Shown: positions 25,083-33,964, counted from the stretch's first letter. The stretch: DNA of 64,000 bases from Azospirillum brasilense (GCF_001315015.1 NZ_CP012915.1:806001-870000), one strand, 5' to 3'. Made by a program: numbers and translations. Notes: generated by a model not told the origin, from the letters alone.

Positions 25083-26536
25083 ACGCCGTCGCCGTCATCG
25101 TCGCCACCCCGCTGATCGGCGCCGCCGTCCTCGCCCTGGTTCCCGGCCACCGGCTGGGCGCGCGGCTGAACATCGGATTCTCCGCCGTCACGCTGCTGGC
25201 GTCGCTGGTCCTGTTCGGGCTGGAGCCGTCGAGCGGCGCGCTGTTCGTGGTGGACGCCTTCAACATCTACCTGATCGCGCTCACCGCCTTCGTCGGGCTG
25301 ACCACCAGCGTCTTTTCGGCCGGCTACATCGCCCACGAGATCGCGGTGGGGAAGCTGGACGAGCGCAAGCTGCGCTTCTACCACGCCATGTACCAGGCCT
25401 TCATGTTCACCATGCTGCTGGCCCTGTCGGCCAACAACCTGGGCGTCATGTGGGTGGCGGTGGAGGGGGCGACGCTGACCACCGTGCTGATGGTCAGCCT
25501 CTACCGCACCGCGGCCAGCATTGAGGCGGCGTGGAAGTACTTCATCCTGTGCGGCGTCGGCATCGCGCTCGCCCTGTTCGGCACCATCCTGATGTACATG
25601 GCCGCCCAGCCGGTGATGGGTCCGGGCATGGCGGCGATGACCTGGACGGAGCTGATGGGCCACGTCGCCAGGATCAGCCCGGCGATCCTCAACCTCGCCT
25701 TCGTCTTCCTGCTGATCGGCTACGGCACCAAGGTCGGGCTGGCGCCGCTGCACGCCTGGCTGCCGGACGCCCACGCGGAAGGGCCGACGCCGATCTCCGC
25801 CGTGCTGTCCGGCCTGCTGCTCAACGTGGCGCTCTACGCCGTGCTGCGCTTCAAGATGCTGCTGGCGGCGAACGGGCAGGCCATCGCGCCGGGGCCGCTG
25901 ATGATCGCCATGGGGCTGGCCTCCCTGCTGCTGGCCGGGCTGATGCTTTATCGGCGGCGCGACGTGAAGCGCTTCTTCGCCTACAGCTCCATCGAGCATA
26001 TGGGCATCATCACCTTCGCCTTCGGCATGGGCGGGCCGCTCGCCAACTTCGCCGGGCTGCTGCACATGGCGATGCACAGCCTGACCAAGTCGGCCATCTT
26101 CTACGCGGTTGGCCACGCCGTGCAGGTGACGGGCACGCAGCGGATCGAGCGGATTTCCGGCCTGACGGTCAGCCATCCGGCGCTCGGCTGGGGCCTGCTG
26201 GCCGGTGTGGTGGCCATCGCCGGCCTGCCACCCTTCGGCGTGTTCATGAGCGAATTTTTGCTGGTCACCAGCACCTTCGCGCGGGAACCGCTGCTGGCCC
26301 TGCCGCTGGTCGTGGGCATCCTGGTCGCCTTCGGGGCGCTGGTGCTGCGGGTCCAGCAACTGTGCTTCGGAGCGCCCGGCACAGCGGAGGGCAGCGGCGT
26401 TCCGGTGGCCGAGGTGCCGTTGCAAGGGACGCTGGTTCCGCTCTACGCGCATCTGGCGCTGGTTCTGGTGGCGGGGGTCTGGCTGCCGGGGCCGCTGGTC
26501 GCGTGGTTCCAGACCGTCGCGGCGCTGCTGGGGTAG
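25079..26536 (+). CDS. hyfF: HyfF-like antiporter subunit
   Basis: 485 aa, NuoN/NuoM-related antiporter-like membrane protein. The start is the TTG at 25079, overlapping the hyfE TGA and preceded by GGGGGGAGAG. Features: VMWVAVEGATLTTVLMVSLY with the conserved Glu, GYGTKVGLAPLHAWLPDAHA with the conserved Lys, GPTPISAVLSGLLLNVALYA, RFFAYSSIEHMGIITFAFGM and LHMAMHSLTKSAIFYAVGHA. With HyfB it gives the complex two antiporter-type channels. An upstream extension in the same frame lies inside hyfE and is rejected. Confidence 0.92.
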   Translation: MNAVAVIVATPLIGAAVLALVPGHRLGARLNIGFSAVTLLASLVLFGLEPSSGALFVVDAFNIYLIALTAFVGLTTSVFSAGYIAHEIAVGKLDERKLRFYHAMYQAFMFTMLLALSANNLGVMWVAVEGATLTTVLMVSLYRTAASIEAAWKYFILCGVGIALALFGTILMYMAAQPVMGPGMAAMTWTELMGHVARISPAILNLAFVFLLIGYGTKVGLAPLHAWLPDAHAEGPTPISAVLSGLLLNVALYAVLRFKMLLAANGQAIAPGPLMIAMGLASLLLAGLMLYRRRDVKRFFAYSSIEHMGIITFAFGMGGPLANFAGLLHMAMHSLTKSAIFYAVGHAVQVTGTQRIERISGLTVSHPALGWGLLAGVVAIAGLPPFGVFMSEFLLVTSTFAREPLLALPLVVGILVAFGALVLRVQQLCFGAPGTAEGSGVPVAEVPLQGTLVPLYAHLALVLVAGVWLPGPLVAWFQTVAALLG

Positions 26537-26546
26537 GGGAGGCGGC

Positions 26547-28088
26547 ATGTACGGGGAAGAACCGCTGTTCGGCCTGTTGAACCGCATCGGCACGCCGGTC
26601 GAGGGCCACCGGCCCTGGCCGCGCTACCGGCTGGGCCGCGACGGCTGGCTGCGCCTGATCGAGGGGCTGGCGGGCAACGGCTGGAGCCTGCTCGGCCTGT
26701 GGGGCGAGCCCAAGACGGTCCACGCCGCCTTGCGCGAGGATTTCTCCGGCGACGTCGCGGTGGTCAGCCTCGACTGCCCGCAGGGCCGCTTTCCGAGCCT
26801 GAGCGCCGTGCGCCCCGCCGCCAACCGACTGGAGCGCGCCGCCCACGACCTCTACGGCCTGGTGGCGGAGCGCACCACCGACCCGCGCCCCTGGCTGGAC
26901 CACGACGCCTGGGGCGTGCGCCGTCCCCTGTCGGAGCAGCCGGCGGCACCGGTGCCCAACCCCGGCCCCTACACCTTCCTGCCGGTGGAGGGCGACGGGC
27001 TACACCAGATCCCGGTCGGCCCCGTCCACGCCGGCATCATCGAGCCCGGCCATTTCCGCTTCACCGCCAACGGCGAGACCGTCGTCCGGCTGGAGGAGCG
27101 GCTCGGCTACGTCCACCGTGGCGTGGAAGGGCTGATGCAGGGCAGGCCGGTGGCACAGGCGGCGATGCTGGCCGCCCGCATCTCCGGCGACGCGACGGTG
27201 GCGCACAGCCTCGCCTTCGCCCGCGCGGTCGAGGCGGCGCTCGGCGTCGAGGTGCCGGCGCGGGCGGTGTGGCTGCGCGCCCTGATGGCGGAGTTGGAGC
27301 GGATCGCCAACCATCTGGGCGACATCGGGGCCATCTGCAACGACGCCGCCTTCGCCTTCATGCTGGCCCAGACCAGCCAGTTGCGGGAGCGGGTGCTGCG
27401 CACGGCGGACGCCTGCTTCGGGCACCGGCTGATGATGGACCGGGTGATTCCCGGTGGCGTCGCCACTGATTTGCCGGAGCGCGGCGCGGGCCTGTTGCTG
27501 GAATTGGTGGCGGAGCTGCGCAAACGCTTCCCGCCGCTGGTCGCCATCTATGACGGCAAGGCGTCCTTGCAGGACCGCACGGTCACCACCGGGTTCGTGT
27601 CTGCGGAACTGGTCACCCGCTTCGGCGCCGGCGGTCACGTTGGGCGAGCCTCCGGCCGCGACCAGGACGCCCGCCGCAGCCCCGGATACGCGCCTTACGA
27701 CGCGCTGAATTTTGAGGTGCCGGTGCTGACCGAGGGCGACGTGAACGCCCGAGTCTGGGTGCGCATCCGCGAGGTGGAGCAATCCCTGTCGCTGATCGAG
27801 CAGATCGTGGCCCGCCTGCCGGCGATCTCGCGCGGCCTGGACCACCCGTCGGTCCCGCTGGACTCCGGCCGGGGCGGGGAGGGCATGGCCCTGGTGGAAT
27901 CCTTCCGCGGCGAGATCCTGACCTGGGTGCGGCTGGACGGGGAGGGCGCCGTCACCCGCTGCCACCCGCGCGACCCGTCCTGGTTCCAGTGGCCATTGCT
28001 GGAGGCGGCCATCGGCGGCAACATCGTCGCCGACTTTCCGCTGTGCAACAAGTCGTTCAACTGTTCCTACGCGGGACACGACCTGTAA
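26547..28088 (+). CDS. hyfG: HyfG-like large subunit (NuoC-NuoD fusion) lacking [NiFe] ligands
   Basis: 513 aa. The N-terminal NuoC-like domain has ERAAHDLYGLVAERTTDPRP (about 96-115). From about 155 it is NuoD/hydrogenase-large-subunit-like: GPVHAGIIEPGHFRF, RLGYVHRGVEGLMQGRP, ERIANHLGDIGAICNDA and FGHRLMMDRVIPGGV. At the L1 position, where hydrogenases have RxCGxCxxxH, residues 211-220 read RISGDATVAH, so both cysteines are replaced. At the C-terminus SFNCSYAGHDL keeps Cys506 but has Ala509 where the second L2 cysteine would be. A Ni-Fe site is therefore not expected. It is likely the quinone- or unknown-substrate-facing subunit of an Ehr complex. Confidence 0.92.
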   Translation: MYGEEPLFGLLNRIGTPVEGHRPWPRYRLGRDGWLRLIEGLAGNGWSLLGLWGEPKTVHAALREDFSGDVAVVSLDCPQGRFPSLSAVRPAANRLERAAHDLYGLVAERTTDPRPWLDHDAWGVRRPLSEQPAAPVPNPGPYTFLPVEGDGLHQIPVGPVHAGIIEPGHFRFTANGETVVRLEERLGYVHRGVEGLMQGRPVAQAAMLAARISGDATVAHSLAFARAVEAALGVEVPARAVWLRALMAELERIANHLGDIGAICNDAAFAFMLAQTSQLRERVLRTADACFGHRLMMDRVIPGGVATDLPERGAGLLLELVAELRKRFPPLVAIYDGKASLQDRTVTTGFVSAELVTRFGAGGHVGRASGRDQDARRSPGYAPYDALNFEVPVLTEGDVNARVWVRIREVEQSLSLIEQIVARLPAISRGLDHPSVPLDSGRGGEGMALVESFRGEILTWVRLDGEGAVTRCHPRDPSWFQWPLLEAAIGGNIVADFPLCNKSFNCSYAGHDL

Positions 28089-28099
28089 GGAGGCCGCCG

Positions 28100-28621
28100 A
28101 TGCTGAAGCACATCCTGACCTCCCTGACCGGCGGCCCGGTCACCGAAGCCGCTCCGGCCCCCGCCGATCCGGCCTTGGCGGAACTGGCAGGAAAGCTGGA
28201 CAAGGCCGCCAAGGCCCGGCTGGGCCGCAGCCTGTCGATCCGTGAGGTCGATGCGGGGTCCTGCAACGGCTGCGAGCTGGAAATCCACGCGCTGAACAAC
28301 CCGATCTACGATCTGGAACGGTTCGGCATCCGCTTCGTCGCCTCGCCGCGCCACGCCGACGTCCTGCTGGTCACCGGCCCGGTCGCCCGCAACATGCGCG
28401 AGGCGCTGGTCCGCACCTGGGACGCCACGCCCGGCCCGAAATGGCTGGTGGCCTGCGGCGATTGCGCGGTCAGCGGCGGGCTGTTCGCCGGCGGCTACGC
28501 CTGCGTTGGCCCGGTGGAGGAGGTGCTGCCGGTGGACCTGCGCATTCCCGGCTGTCCGCCGCGGCCGACCGATCTGCTGGCCGGCCTGCTGGCCTTGCTG
28601 GAGACCAGCGCGGCGCGGTGA
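28100..28621 (+). CDS. hyfI: HyfI-like (NuoB-type) iron-sulfur small subunit
   Basis: 173 aa. Carries the proximal/N2-type [4Fe-4S] cluster: C55 and C58 in GSCNGCELEI, C122 in ACGDCAVSGG and C152 in IPGCPPRP. All four ligands are present, so electron transfer is retained although the partner HyfG lacks the Ni-Fe site. The first 45 residues form a polar extension. Excellent ribosome site AAGGAGG. It is the last gene of the operon; no ferredoxin-like HyfH/NuoI, HyfA or HyfD gene and no hyp maturation genes are present. Convergent with mazG, with seven bases between the genes. Confidence 0.93.
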   Translation: MLKHILTSLTGGPVTEAAPAPADPALAELAGKLDKAAKARLGRSLSIREVDAGSCNGCELEIHALNNPIYDLERFGIRFVASPRHADVLLVTGPVARNMREALVRTWDATPGPKWLVACGDCAVSGGLFAGGYACVGPVEEVLPVDLRIPGCPPRPTDLLAGLLALLETSAAR

Positions 28622-28628
28622 GGGCGGG

Positions 28629-29438
28629 TCAGGACTCCCCGCGTTCCTCGCGCTTGGCCTGCTGCCAGAAGGCCTCCATCTCGTCCAGCGTCGCCTCCTT
28701 GGGCGTGCGACCCTGTTCGGACAGCAACGCCTCGATGCGGTGGAAGCGGCGTTCGAACTTGGCGTTGGTGCCGCGCAGCGCCGATTCCGGCTCGACCTTC
28801 AGGCGGCGGGCAAGGTTGACCAGAGCGAAGAGCAGATCGCCCAACTCGTCGGCCACCCGGTCCGGGGCGGAACCGCTGTCCATCTCATGCCGCAGTTCGC
28901 GGACCTCCTCCTCGATCTTGTCGAGGATGTCCCGCGCGTCGGTCCAGTCGAAGCCGACGCGGGCGGCGCGGTTCTGCAGCTTAAGGGCACGGGTGAGGGC
29001 GGGGAGGCCAGCGATGACGCCCTCCAGGGCGGACGGGGCGCGGCCCTCTTCGGCGGCCTTGGCGGCGCGTTCGGCGGCCTTGTGGTCCTCCCAGCGCGAA
29101 GTCTGCATGTCGGCGCCCTTGACCTCCTCGGCGCCGAAGACGTGCGGGTGGCGGCGGATCATCTTGTCGGCGATGACGCCGGCGACCTCGTCGAAGTCGA
29201 AGAGATTTTCCTCGCGGGCCATCTGGCTGTAATAGACCACCTGGAAGAGCAGGTCGCCCAACTCCTCACGCAACGCCGGCATGTCGCCTTTCTCGATGGC
29301 GTCGGCCACCTCGTAGGCTTCCTCGATCGTGTGCGGCGCGATGGTGGCGTAGGTCTGCTCCAGATCCCACGGGCATCCGCCGTTGGGGTCGCGCAGGCGG
29401 GCCATGACGTCGATCAGTCGGTCGATGTTGCGGGCCAT
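28629..29438 (-). CDS. mazG: Nucleoside triphosphate pyrophosphohydrolase MazG
   Basis: 269 aa, full length. Hydrolyses NTPs to NMP and pyrophosphate (house-cleaning, and possible (p)ppGpp lowering through nucleotide pools). Two MazG helical domains are seen: the first with GGCPWDLEQTYATIAPHTIE and the EEAYE..REELGDLLFQ metal-binding EExxE/ExxD pattern; the second with NRAARVGFDWTDARDILDKI and DRVADELGDLLFALVNLARR. Cytosolic. In many alphaproteobacteria it follows hflX; here it is separated from hflX by about 3 kb of small genes. Confidence 0.95.
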   Translation of the reverse strand: MARNIDRLIDVMARLRDPNGGCPWDLEQTYATIAPHTIEEAYEVADAIEKGDMPALREELGDLLFQVVYYSQMAREENLFDFDEVAGVIADKMIRRHPHVFGAEEVKGADMQTSRWEDHKAAERAAKAAEEGRAPSALEGVIAGLPALTRALKLQNRAARVGFDWTDARDILDKIEEEVRELRHEMDSGSAPDRVADELGDLLFALVNLARRLKVEPESALRGTNAKFERRFHRIEALLSEQGRTPKEATLDEMEAFWQQAKREERGES

Positions 29439-29614
29439 GGAAAGGTCTTCTTCGGCAGCAGGATGGGATGGGACAGCGACCTTAGCCGACCCATGGCGGT
29501 GAGAAAAGGGAACACGCCCCGCCGGAGCATAAAAATCATATAAGCAAGATTATGGAAAATATGCGGGAGGAAGGGAGGAGGGGGGCCTTGGCGACCCTCC
29601 GCTCCCATGATGCG

Positions 29615-30034
29615 TCAGCCTCCGCGAAACCCCTTCAAGCTCTCGGCGGGCGGCGACGGTGGGAAATCTGCGTCACGGGCGGCCTGGATCAGCGAGTCCA
29701 CGAAGGACCGGTAAGGATCGCTGGAGGTCTTCACGGATTCAGCCGGTTCAATCGGCCCGTCATAGCCGCTGCCACTCGGATTGAGCGCTCCGTACTCGGA
29801 GTTTTCCAGGGTCGGCGACAGAAAAATCGAGTGGGTTGTCGTCTCCGGCTCGCCGACATGACGCTGGGAAGGTTTCAGCGCGAAGTTCCCATCGGCGTCC
29901 GGCATCGACAGGATCATCACGCCATGCTCCACCGCCTCCTTGTCCCGCGCGTTCTGCCGCGCGTCGTTGTCGAAGGCGCTTCGTGGATAGACGCTCTCGA
30001 TGCTCAAGGGATCGTTGATGTTGGCCGTCTGCAT
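29615..30034 (-). CDS. Hypothetical protein, 139 aa
   Basis: Not recognised. Soluble, acidic, proline- and serine-rich, with no signal peptide. It begins MQTANINDPLSIESVYPRSA and contains ARDKEAVEHGVMILSMPDAD and PYRSFVDSLIQAARDADFPP, ending FRGG. The low content of hydrophobic residues suggests partial disorder. The upstream gap to the next gene is 72 bp; downstream to mazG is 176 bp with a purine-rich stretch and no clear signal. A lineage-specific protein is likely. Confidence 0.6.
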   Translation of the reverse strand: MQTANINDPLSIESVYPRSAFDNDARQNARDKEAVEHGVMILSMPDADGNFALKPSQRHVGEPETTTHSIFLSPTLENSEYGALNPSGSGYDGPIEPAESVKTSSDPYRSFVDSLIQAARDADFPPSPPAESLKGFRGG

Positions 30035-30106
30035 GGATCACCCGCCGTTGTTGCGTTGGTCCAACACATGGTGGCGATGGCGGGTTCCGAGGGACCGCGG
30101 GCCTTT

Positions 30107-30373
30107 TCACTCCATGGAATGCGCGTGTGCGACGGCCCGCGCTTTCCGCCGCTGCGGCGGCGCCACACTGAGCACCGGCTCGGCGTCGGTGGCGCGAACC
30201 ACCTCATGATCCAGGGCGACGTCCGCGGACTCGGACTCGGTCGGGCATCGCGATGGTCCGGCCGCCAGGGACGCCCCGCCGCTGGGCTGACATTCGGCGA
30301 TCCGCTCCGCGCAGGCCGTGGGCGCCAGCAGCGACGCCACCAACAACACGCGCTTCAGGGCACTGGCCTTCAT
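30107..30373 (-). CDS. Hypothetical small exported protein, 88 aa
   Basis: Not recognised. MKASALKRVLLVASLLAPTA looks like a signal peptide ending at a cysteine (PTAC), but the -3 residue is Pro, so it is not a canonical lipobox; cleavage by signal peptidase I is an alternative. The remainder is polar with three cysteines and an Arg/His/Ala-rich end. The start at 30373 is chosen because the signal-like segment begins there, although the frame is open further upstream. It lies between the 139-aa gene and the monophosphatase on the same strand. Confidence 0.5.
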   Translation of the reverse strand: MKASALKRVLLVASLLAPTACAERIAECQPSGGASLAAGPSRCPTESESADVALDHEVVRATDAEPVLSVAPPQRRKARAVAHAHSME

Positions 30374-30506
30374 GGTCGGGCGCTCCGCAAGGCTCACGGC
30401 GGCCGTTTCCGGCATCCTGGCACTATAAGGCCGCCGTGCCCGCGGAGTTCCCGCCGAATCCGGTCCCCACCGCAGGACGTGTGCGGTAGTCCGGTGCGCC
30501 CCCGCC

Positions 30507-31319
30507 TTAACCGAACAGATGCCGGTGCATCGCCTCCCAACTCGCACGGTCGGGGGTCAGCATCACCCCACCGTTGAGCACGGTCGGACGATAGGGCGAG
30601 CCGTCGAACAGCGCGCTGTATCCCCCGGCCTCCGCGTGGAGCAGAACGCCCGCCGCGTGATCCCAGGGCATCAGCCGGTGGTACATCGAGAAATGCGCCC
30701 GCCCGTCGAGCAGGCGCAGATACTCCTGCGCGGCGCTGGACAGGCAGACACGCGGGCCGAGGGAACGGCCTCGCTCGTCGAGCTGGCGTCCCAGATCCTC
30801 GGCGCAGAAGCGCGTCGACAGGGCCCCGGTCATCTCGGCCAGGGGGACCGACGGGGCGACCGTGACGCGCGTGCCGTTCAGGTAGGCGCCCTGCCCTTTC
30901 ACCGCCGTGGCGATGCGGCCGTCGCACGGGTCGTAGATCCAGCCGGCGACGGTCTCGCCGCGGCAGGCCAGGGCGACGATCACCGCGAACAGCGGGCGCC
31001 CGTTCGCGAAGTTCAGGGTGCCGTCGATCGGGTCGATGATCCAGACCGGCGCGTCGCCGTGGATGCGGTCGAGCAGGGACTTGTCCTCGGAGACAGCCTC
31101 CTCCCCCACCACCGTGCTGCCGGGAAGCAGGTCCAGCAGGCGCGGCGTCAGGGCGCGTTCGCCCGCCTCGTCGGCCAGGGTCACGAGATCGGCCGGCCCG
31201 GTCTTCTCGCGGATGCCGGCGTTCGCCAGATCACGGAAATAGGGAAGGATCTCGCTCTCCGCGACCTCGCGAATGATCGCGGAGACGCGGTCGACGTCGG
31301 GAATCGGAAATTTCGTCAC
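30507..31319 (-). CDS. Inositol-monophosphatase family protein
   Basis: 270 aa Mg-dependent phosphatase. Metal and catalytic motifs: GEEAVSED, WIIDPIDGTLNFANG, and the C-terminal WDHAAGVLLHAEAGG. The family includes inositol-1-phosphatase, CysQ and histidinol-phosphatase HisN-type enzymes; this sequence cannot settle the substrate. The start is a GTG at 31319 that overlaps the TGA of the upstream proline-rich gene (GTGA), implying translational coupling with that exported protein. Confidence 0.9.
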   Translation of the reverse strand: MTKFPIPDVDRVSAIIREVAESEILPYFRDLANAGIREKTGPADLVTLADEAGERALTPRLLDLLPGSTVVGEEAVSEDKSLLDRIHGDAPVWIIDPIDGTLNFANGRPLFAVIVALACRGETVAGWIYDPCDGRIATAVKGQGAYLNGTRVTVAPSVPLAEMTGALSTRFCAEDLGRQLDERGRSLGPRVCLSSAAQEYLRLLDGRAHFSMYHRLMPWDHAAGVLLHAEAGGYSALFDGSPYRPTVLNGGVMLTPDRASWEAMHRHLFG

Positions 31320-31885
31320 GGTTTCGGTGCTGCTTTGTTGGATCGGGGGTCGAGTCTCAGAACCGTTCCGCCATCCTTCGGCGGCTCCGGCAGCATGACT
31401 TTGCCGTCCAAGCCACTGTCTTTCAACGCTTTGACCAGCGCGTCATAGGTGGCCTGATCGGCGGCCGGGTTCGGGGCGGGCGGCGTGCCGGTCAGCGGAC
31501 CGGGCTCCGGCGGCTTGCGCGGCGTGTTCGGATCGGGCGGAGGCTGCGGCACGTCGCGCGCCTCCCGCGTTTCCGCCTTGGGCGGCGGCGGGGGCGGACG
31601 CCACAGGCGGAAACAGTCGGTGAAGGTGGCTTCCTTGCAGGCCTTCAGCAACTCTTTCGGGTCCGGCGCCACGACCAGAGGGCTGAAGGGGGCGGGCGGA
31701 AACTCCGCGGGCTCCGGCGGCAGGGGATCTTCCGGCGCGACGGGCGGCTCCTCCACGAATCCCGGTGGCAACACCCGCTCGGCGGCGGCGGCGGTGCCCA
31801 CGAAGGCCAGGAACGCCAGGGACAGGAGAGCGATCGGGACGCGCAAGGGAATCCGAAAAAGAAAAGAAGCGGGCCGAGCCGCCAT
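31316..31885 (-). CDS. Proline-rich exported protein, 189 aa
   Basis: Not recognised. A signal peptide or single membrane anchor (RVPIALLSLAFLAFVGTAAA, cleavage near AAERV) is followed by low-complexity Pro/Glu-rich sequence (VEEPPVAPEDPLPPEPAEFP). A small segment with two cysteines (LLKACKEATFTDCFRLW) follows, then a Pro/Lys-rich linker and a C-terminal part with YDALVKALKDSGLDGKVML. It probably spans part of the periplasm. The start at 31885 is the first ATG before the hydrophobic segment; the longer frame upstream overlaps another gene and is rejected. Confidence 0.65.
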   Translation of the reverse strand: MAARPASFLFRIPLRVPIALLSLAFLAFVGTAAAAERVLPPGFVEEPPVAPEDPLPPEPAEFPPAPFSPLVVAPDPKELLKACKEATFTDCFRLWRPPPPPPKAETREARDVPQPPPDPNTPRKPPEPGPLTGTPPAPNPAADQATYDALVKALKDSGLDGKVMLPEPPKDGGTVLRLDPRSNKAAPKP

Positions 31886-31946
31886 TATGGCGCCCTGCCC
31901 GCTGCATAGCCACGGACAAATCCTTGCCCCGGCACACCCGCCTCCG

Positions 31947-32231
31947 TCAGGAGCGCGGCAGGCTGTCGCTCGGGGTGGCGTGCAGCGCCCAGGCGGCCAG
32001 TTCGGACCGCAGGGCGGCAATCTTGCTGCTTTCCGTCGGGTTGGTTTCCTTGCGCCAGGCGTCACTGATGATTTCCAGCAGACGGGCGCGGCCGGCGTTG
32101 TCGCGCGACAGCTCCTGGATGCGCAGCACCGCGGCACCGGGCGACAACTGCTCCTGCCGGGCGACCAGGGTCACCTGATCGGCCAGGAAGGCGGTGATCG
32201 AAAAGTGTGTTGGATCGGTCTGCAAACGCAT
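31947..32231 (-). CDS. Hypothetical protein, 94 aa
   Basis: Not recognised. A small helical cytosolic protein starting MRLQTDPTHFSITAFLADQV with a strong ribosome site (GGGAGGAGG). It contains LRIQELSRDNAGRARLLEII and IAALRSELAAWALHA. No cysteines or metal motifs. It may share a transcript with the proline-rich and monophosphatase genes downstream (61-bp gap). Confidence 0.65.
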   Translation of the reverse strand: MRLQTDPTHFSITAFLADQVTLVARQEQLSPGAAVLRIQELSRDNAGRARLLEIISDAWRKETNPTESSKIAALRSELAAWALHATPSDSLPRS

Positions 32232-32332
32232 AGGCGGGCCTCCTCCCGGGGATAACCCATCGGCTCCCCGTGTCGAATATCGGGGGCGCGTTGGGAAAAG
32301 GCTACACCTCGGACGTCGTAGGACGGGGCTGA

Positions 32333-32387
32333 AATCGGGCGCGTCATGTCGTCGCACGTGCACGAACGAATTATGACGCGCCCGATT
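32333..32387. repeat. Perfect 15-bp inverted repeat with nested palindrome, 3' of hflX
   Basis: AATCGGGCGCGTCAT (32333-32347) is the exact reverse complement of ATGACGCGCCCGATT (32373-32387). The 25-bp loop contains the palindrome GCACGTGC (32354-32361). It lies 16 bp past the hflX stop. No strong T-run follows, so a 3'-end hairpin for hflX mRNA, a weak terminator or a remnant of a mobile element are all possible. Confidence 0.85.
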
Positions 32388-32403
32388 CCATTATGGCGAA
32401 AGA

Positions 32404-33729
32404 TCAGCCGTGCACGAACCGTTTCTCGAAACGGGCCAGATCCGCCGGATCTATGGCCACCTGGATGTGGGCCTGGACCTCGTCGTCGCGCCGCTCCAGC
32501 ACCTCACCTTTTTCATAGAGCCACGCGAGCGCAGCCCCGTCCCCCAGTTCCACGGACAGGTCCACCACTTGGCGGTGGGCGTTCATCCGCTGGTCGAGCA
32601 ATCGGTCGAGATCGGCGATCCCCGCACCCGACAGGGCGGACACCGCGACGGCACGCGGATTGCGGGCCGTTTGGGCCAGGACTGCCTCGCGGGACTCCTC
32701 GTCCAGCGCGTCGATCTTGTTCAGCACCTCGATCACGCGGTCGTCGGCGTCCGGGTCGATGCCCATGTCGCTCATGACCTCGTGCACGTCGGCCTTCTGG
32801 GCCTCGCTGTCCTGGTGGGACACGTCGCGGACATGCAGGATGATGTCGGCGGCGTCCACCTCCTCCAGCGTGGCGCGGAAGGCGGCGACGAGGCCGTGCG
32901 GCAGGTCGGAGATGAAGCCCACCGTGTCCGACAGGATCACCTTGCGCCCGGACGGAAGAGTCACCTGACGCATCGTCGGGTCCAGCGTGGCGAACAGCAG
33001 GTCCTTGGCAAAGACATCGGCGTTGGCCAGCCGGTTGAACAGCGTCGACTTGCCGGCGTTGGTGTAGCCGACCAGAGCCACCACCGGGTACGGCACCTTG
33101 GCGCGGGCCTTGCGGTGCAGGCCGCGGGTGCGGCGGACCTCCTCCAACTCCTTCTTGATCTTGACGATGCGGTCGCCGATCAGGCGGCGGTCCATCTCAA
33201 GCTGGGATTCACCGGGGCCGCCGAGGAAGCCGAAGCCGCCGCGCTGGCGTTCCAGGTGGGTCCAGGAGCGGACGAGGCGCGATTTCTGGTAGGTCAGGGC
33301 GGCCAGCTCGACCTGGAGCATGCCTTCGCGCGTGCGGGCGCGGGCGCCGAAGATCTCCAGGATCAGGCCGGTGCGGTCGATGACCTTGACCTTGAGGGCC
33401 TTTTCCAGATTGCGCTGCTGCACCGGCGACAGCGCATGGTCGAGGATGACGAGGGATGCCTCCGTCTCCTCCACGATCTGGGCAAAATGCTCCACCGTCC
33501 CCGACCCGAGAAGGATCGAAGGCTGCGGGCGGTTCACCCGCGCGCATTCGGCGTGCACGACCTCCAGATCGATGGCGCGGGCGAGGCCCACCGCCTCGTC
33601 CAGGCAGGATTCGGGATGGCGCAGGACCCCGTCCGCCTCATTGCGGAGGACGGGGTGGACCACGATGGCGCGGCCGGAGGCATCAGGCGTCCGGCCGTTG
33701 CCATTGGTCGGAAGATCAGACGTTTTCAC
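32404..33729 (-). CDS. hflX: Ribosome-associated GTPase HflX
   Basis: 441 aa. Splits or rescues stalled ribosomes. The N-terminal HflX domain ([20 protein letters not shown], and the glycine-rich [20 protein letters not shown]) is followed by the G domain: G1 [14 protein letters not shown]3 [12 protein letters not shown]4 NKID and G5 SAL. The GTG at 33729 lies within the 3' end of hfq (14-bp overlap). The classic hfq-hflX pair is thus translationally coupled. The spacing of its ribosome site is short, so the start is slightly uncertain. Confidence 0.96.
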   Translation of the reverse strand: MKTSDLPTNGNGRTPDASGRAIVVHPVLRNEADGVLRHPESCLDEAVGLARAIDLEVVHAECARVNRPQPSILLGSGTVEHFAQIVEETEASLVILDHALSPVQQRNLEKALKVKVIDRTGLILEIFGARARTREGMLQVELAALTYQKSRLVRSWTHLERQRGGFGFLGGPGESQLEMDRRLIGDRIVKIKKELEEVRRTRGLHRKARAKVPYPVVALVGYTNAGKSTLFNRLANADVFAKDLLFATLDPTMRQVTLPSGRKVILSDTVGFISDLPHGLVAAFRATLEEVDAADIILHVRDVSHQDSEAQKADVHEVMSDMGIDPDADDRVIEVLNKIDALDEESREAVLAQTARNPRAVAVSALSGAGIADLDRLLDQRMNAHRQVVDLSVELGDGAALAWLYEKGEVLERRDDEVQAHIQVAIDPADLARFEKRFVHG

Positions 33730-33964
33730 CTTCCTTGGGCGGCTCGAAAAGTTGGATCGGATGCGCGGGCATCACAGTGGAGATGGCGTGCTTGTAGACG
33801 AGCTGCGAATGCGCATCGCGCCGCAGCAGTACCGAGAAGTTGTCGAACCAGGTGATGATTCCCTGAAGTTTAACACCGTTCACGAGGAACACGGTCACGG
33901 GAGTCTTGTTCTTGCGGACGTGATTGAGGAACACGTCCTGCACATTTTGGCTTTTTTCAGACAT
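33716..33964 (-). CDS. hfq: RNA chaperone Hfq
   Basis: 82 aa hexameric Sm-like protein that promotes small RNA-mRNA pairing. Sm1 motif region [20 protein letters not shown] and Sm2 motif [12 protein letters not shown] (with the YKHA signature) are intact. N-terminal [20 protein letters not shown] supplies the proximal-face residues. The C-terminal tail is short, as in alphaproteobacteria. The ribosome site GAAGAAGGGGGCG lies upstream. Followed by hflX. Confidence 0.98.
   Translation of the reverse strand: MSEKSQNVQDVFLNHVRKNKTPVTVFLVNGVKLQGIITWFDNFSVLLRRDAHSQLVYKHAISTVMPAHPIQLFEPPKEGENV

Noticed and set aside
26547..28621. Functional [NiFe] hydrogenase 4
   Set aside because: Both L1 cysteines and one L2 cysteine are missing in HyfG, and no maturation or ferredoxin-subunit genes are present.
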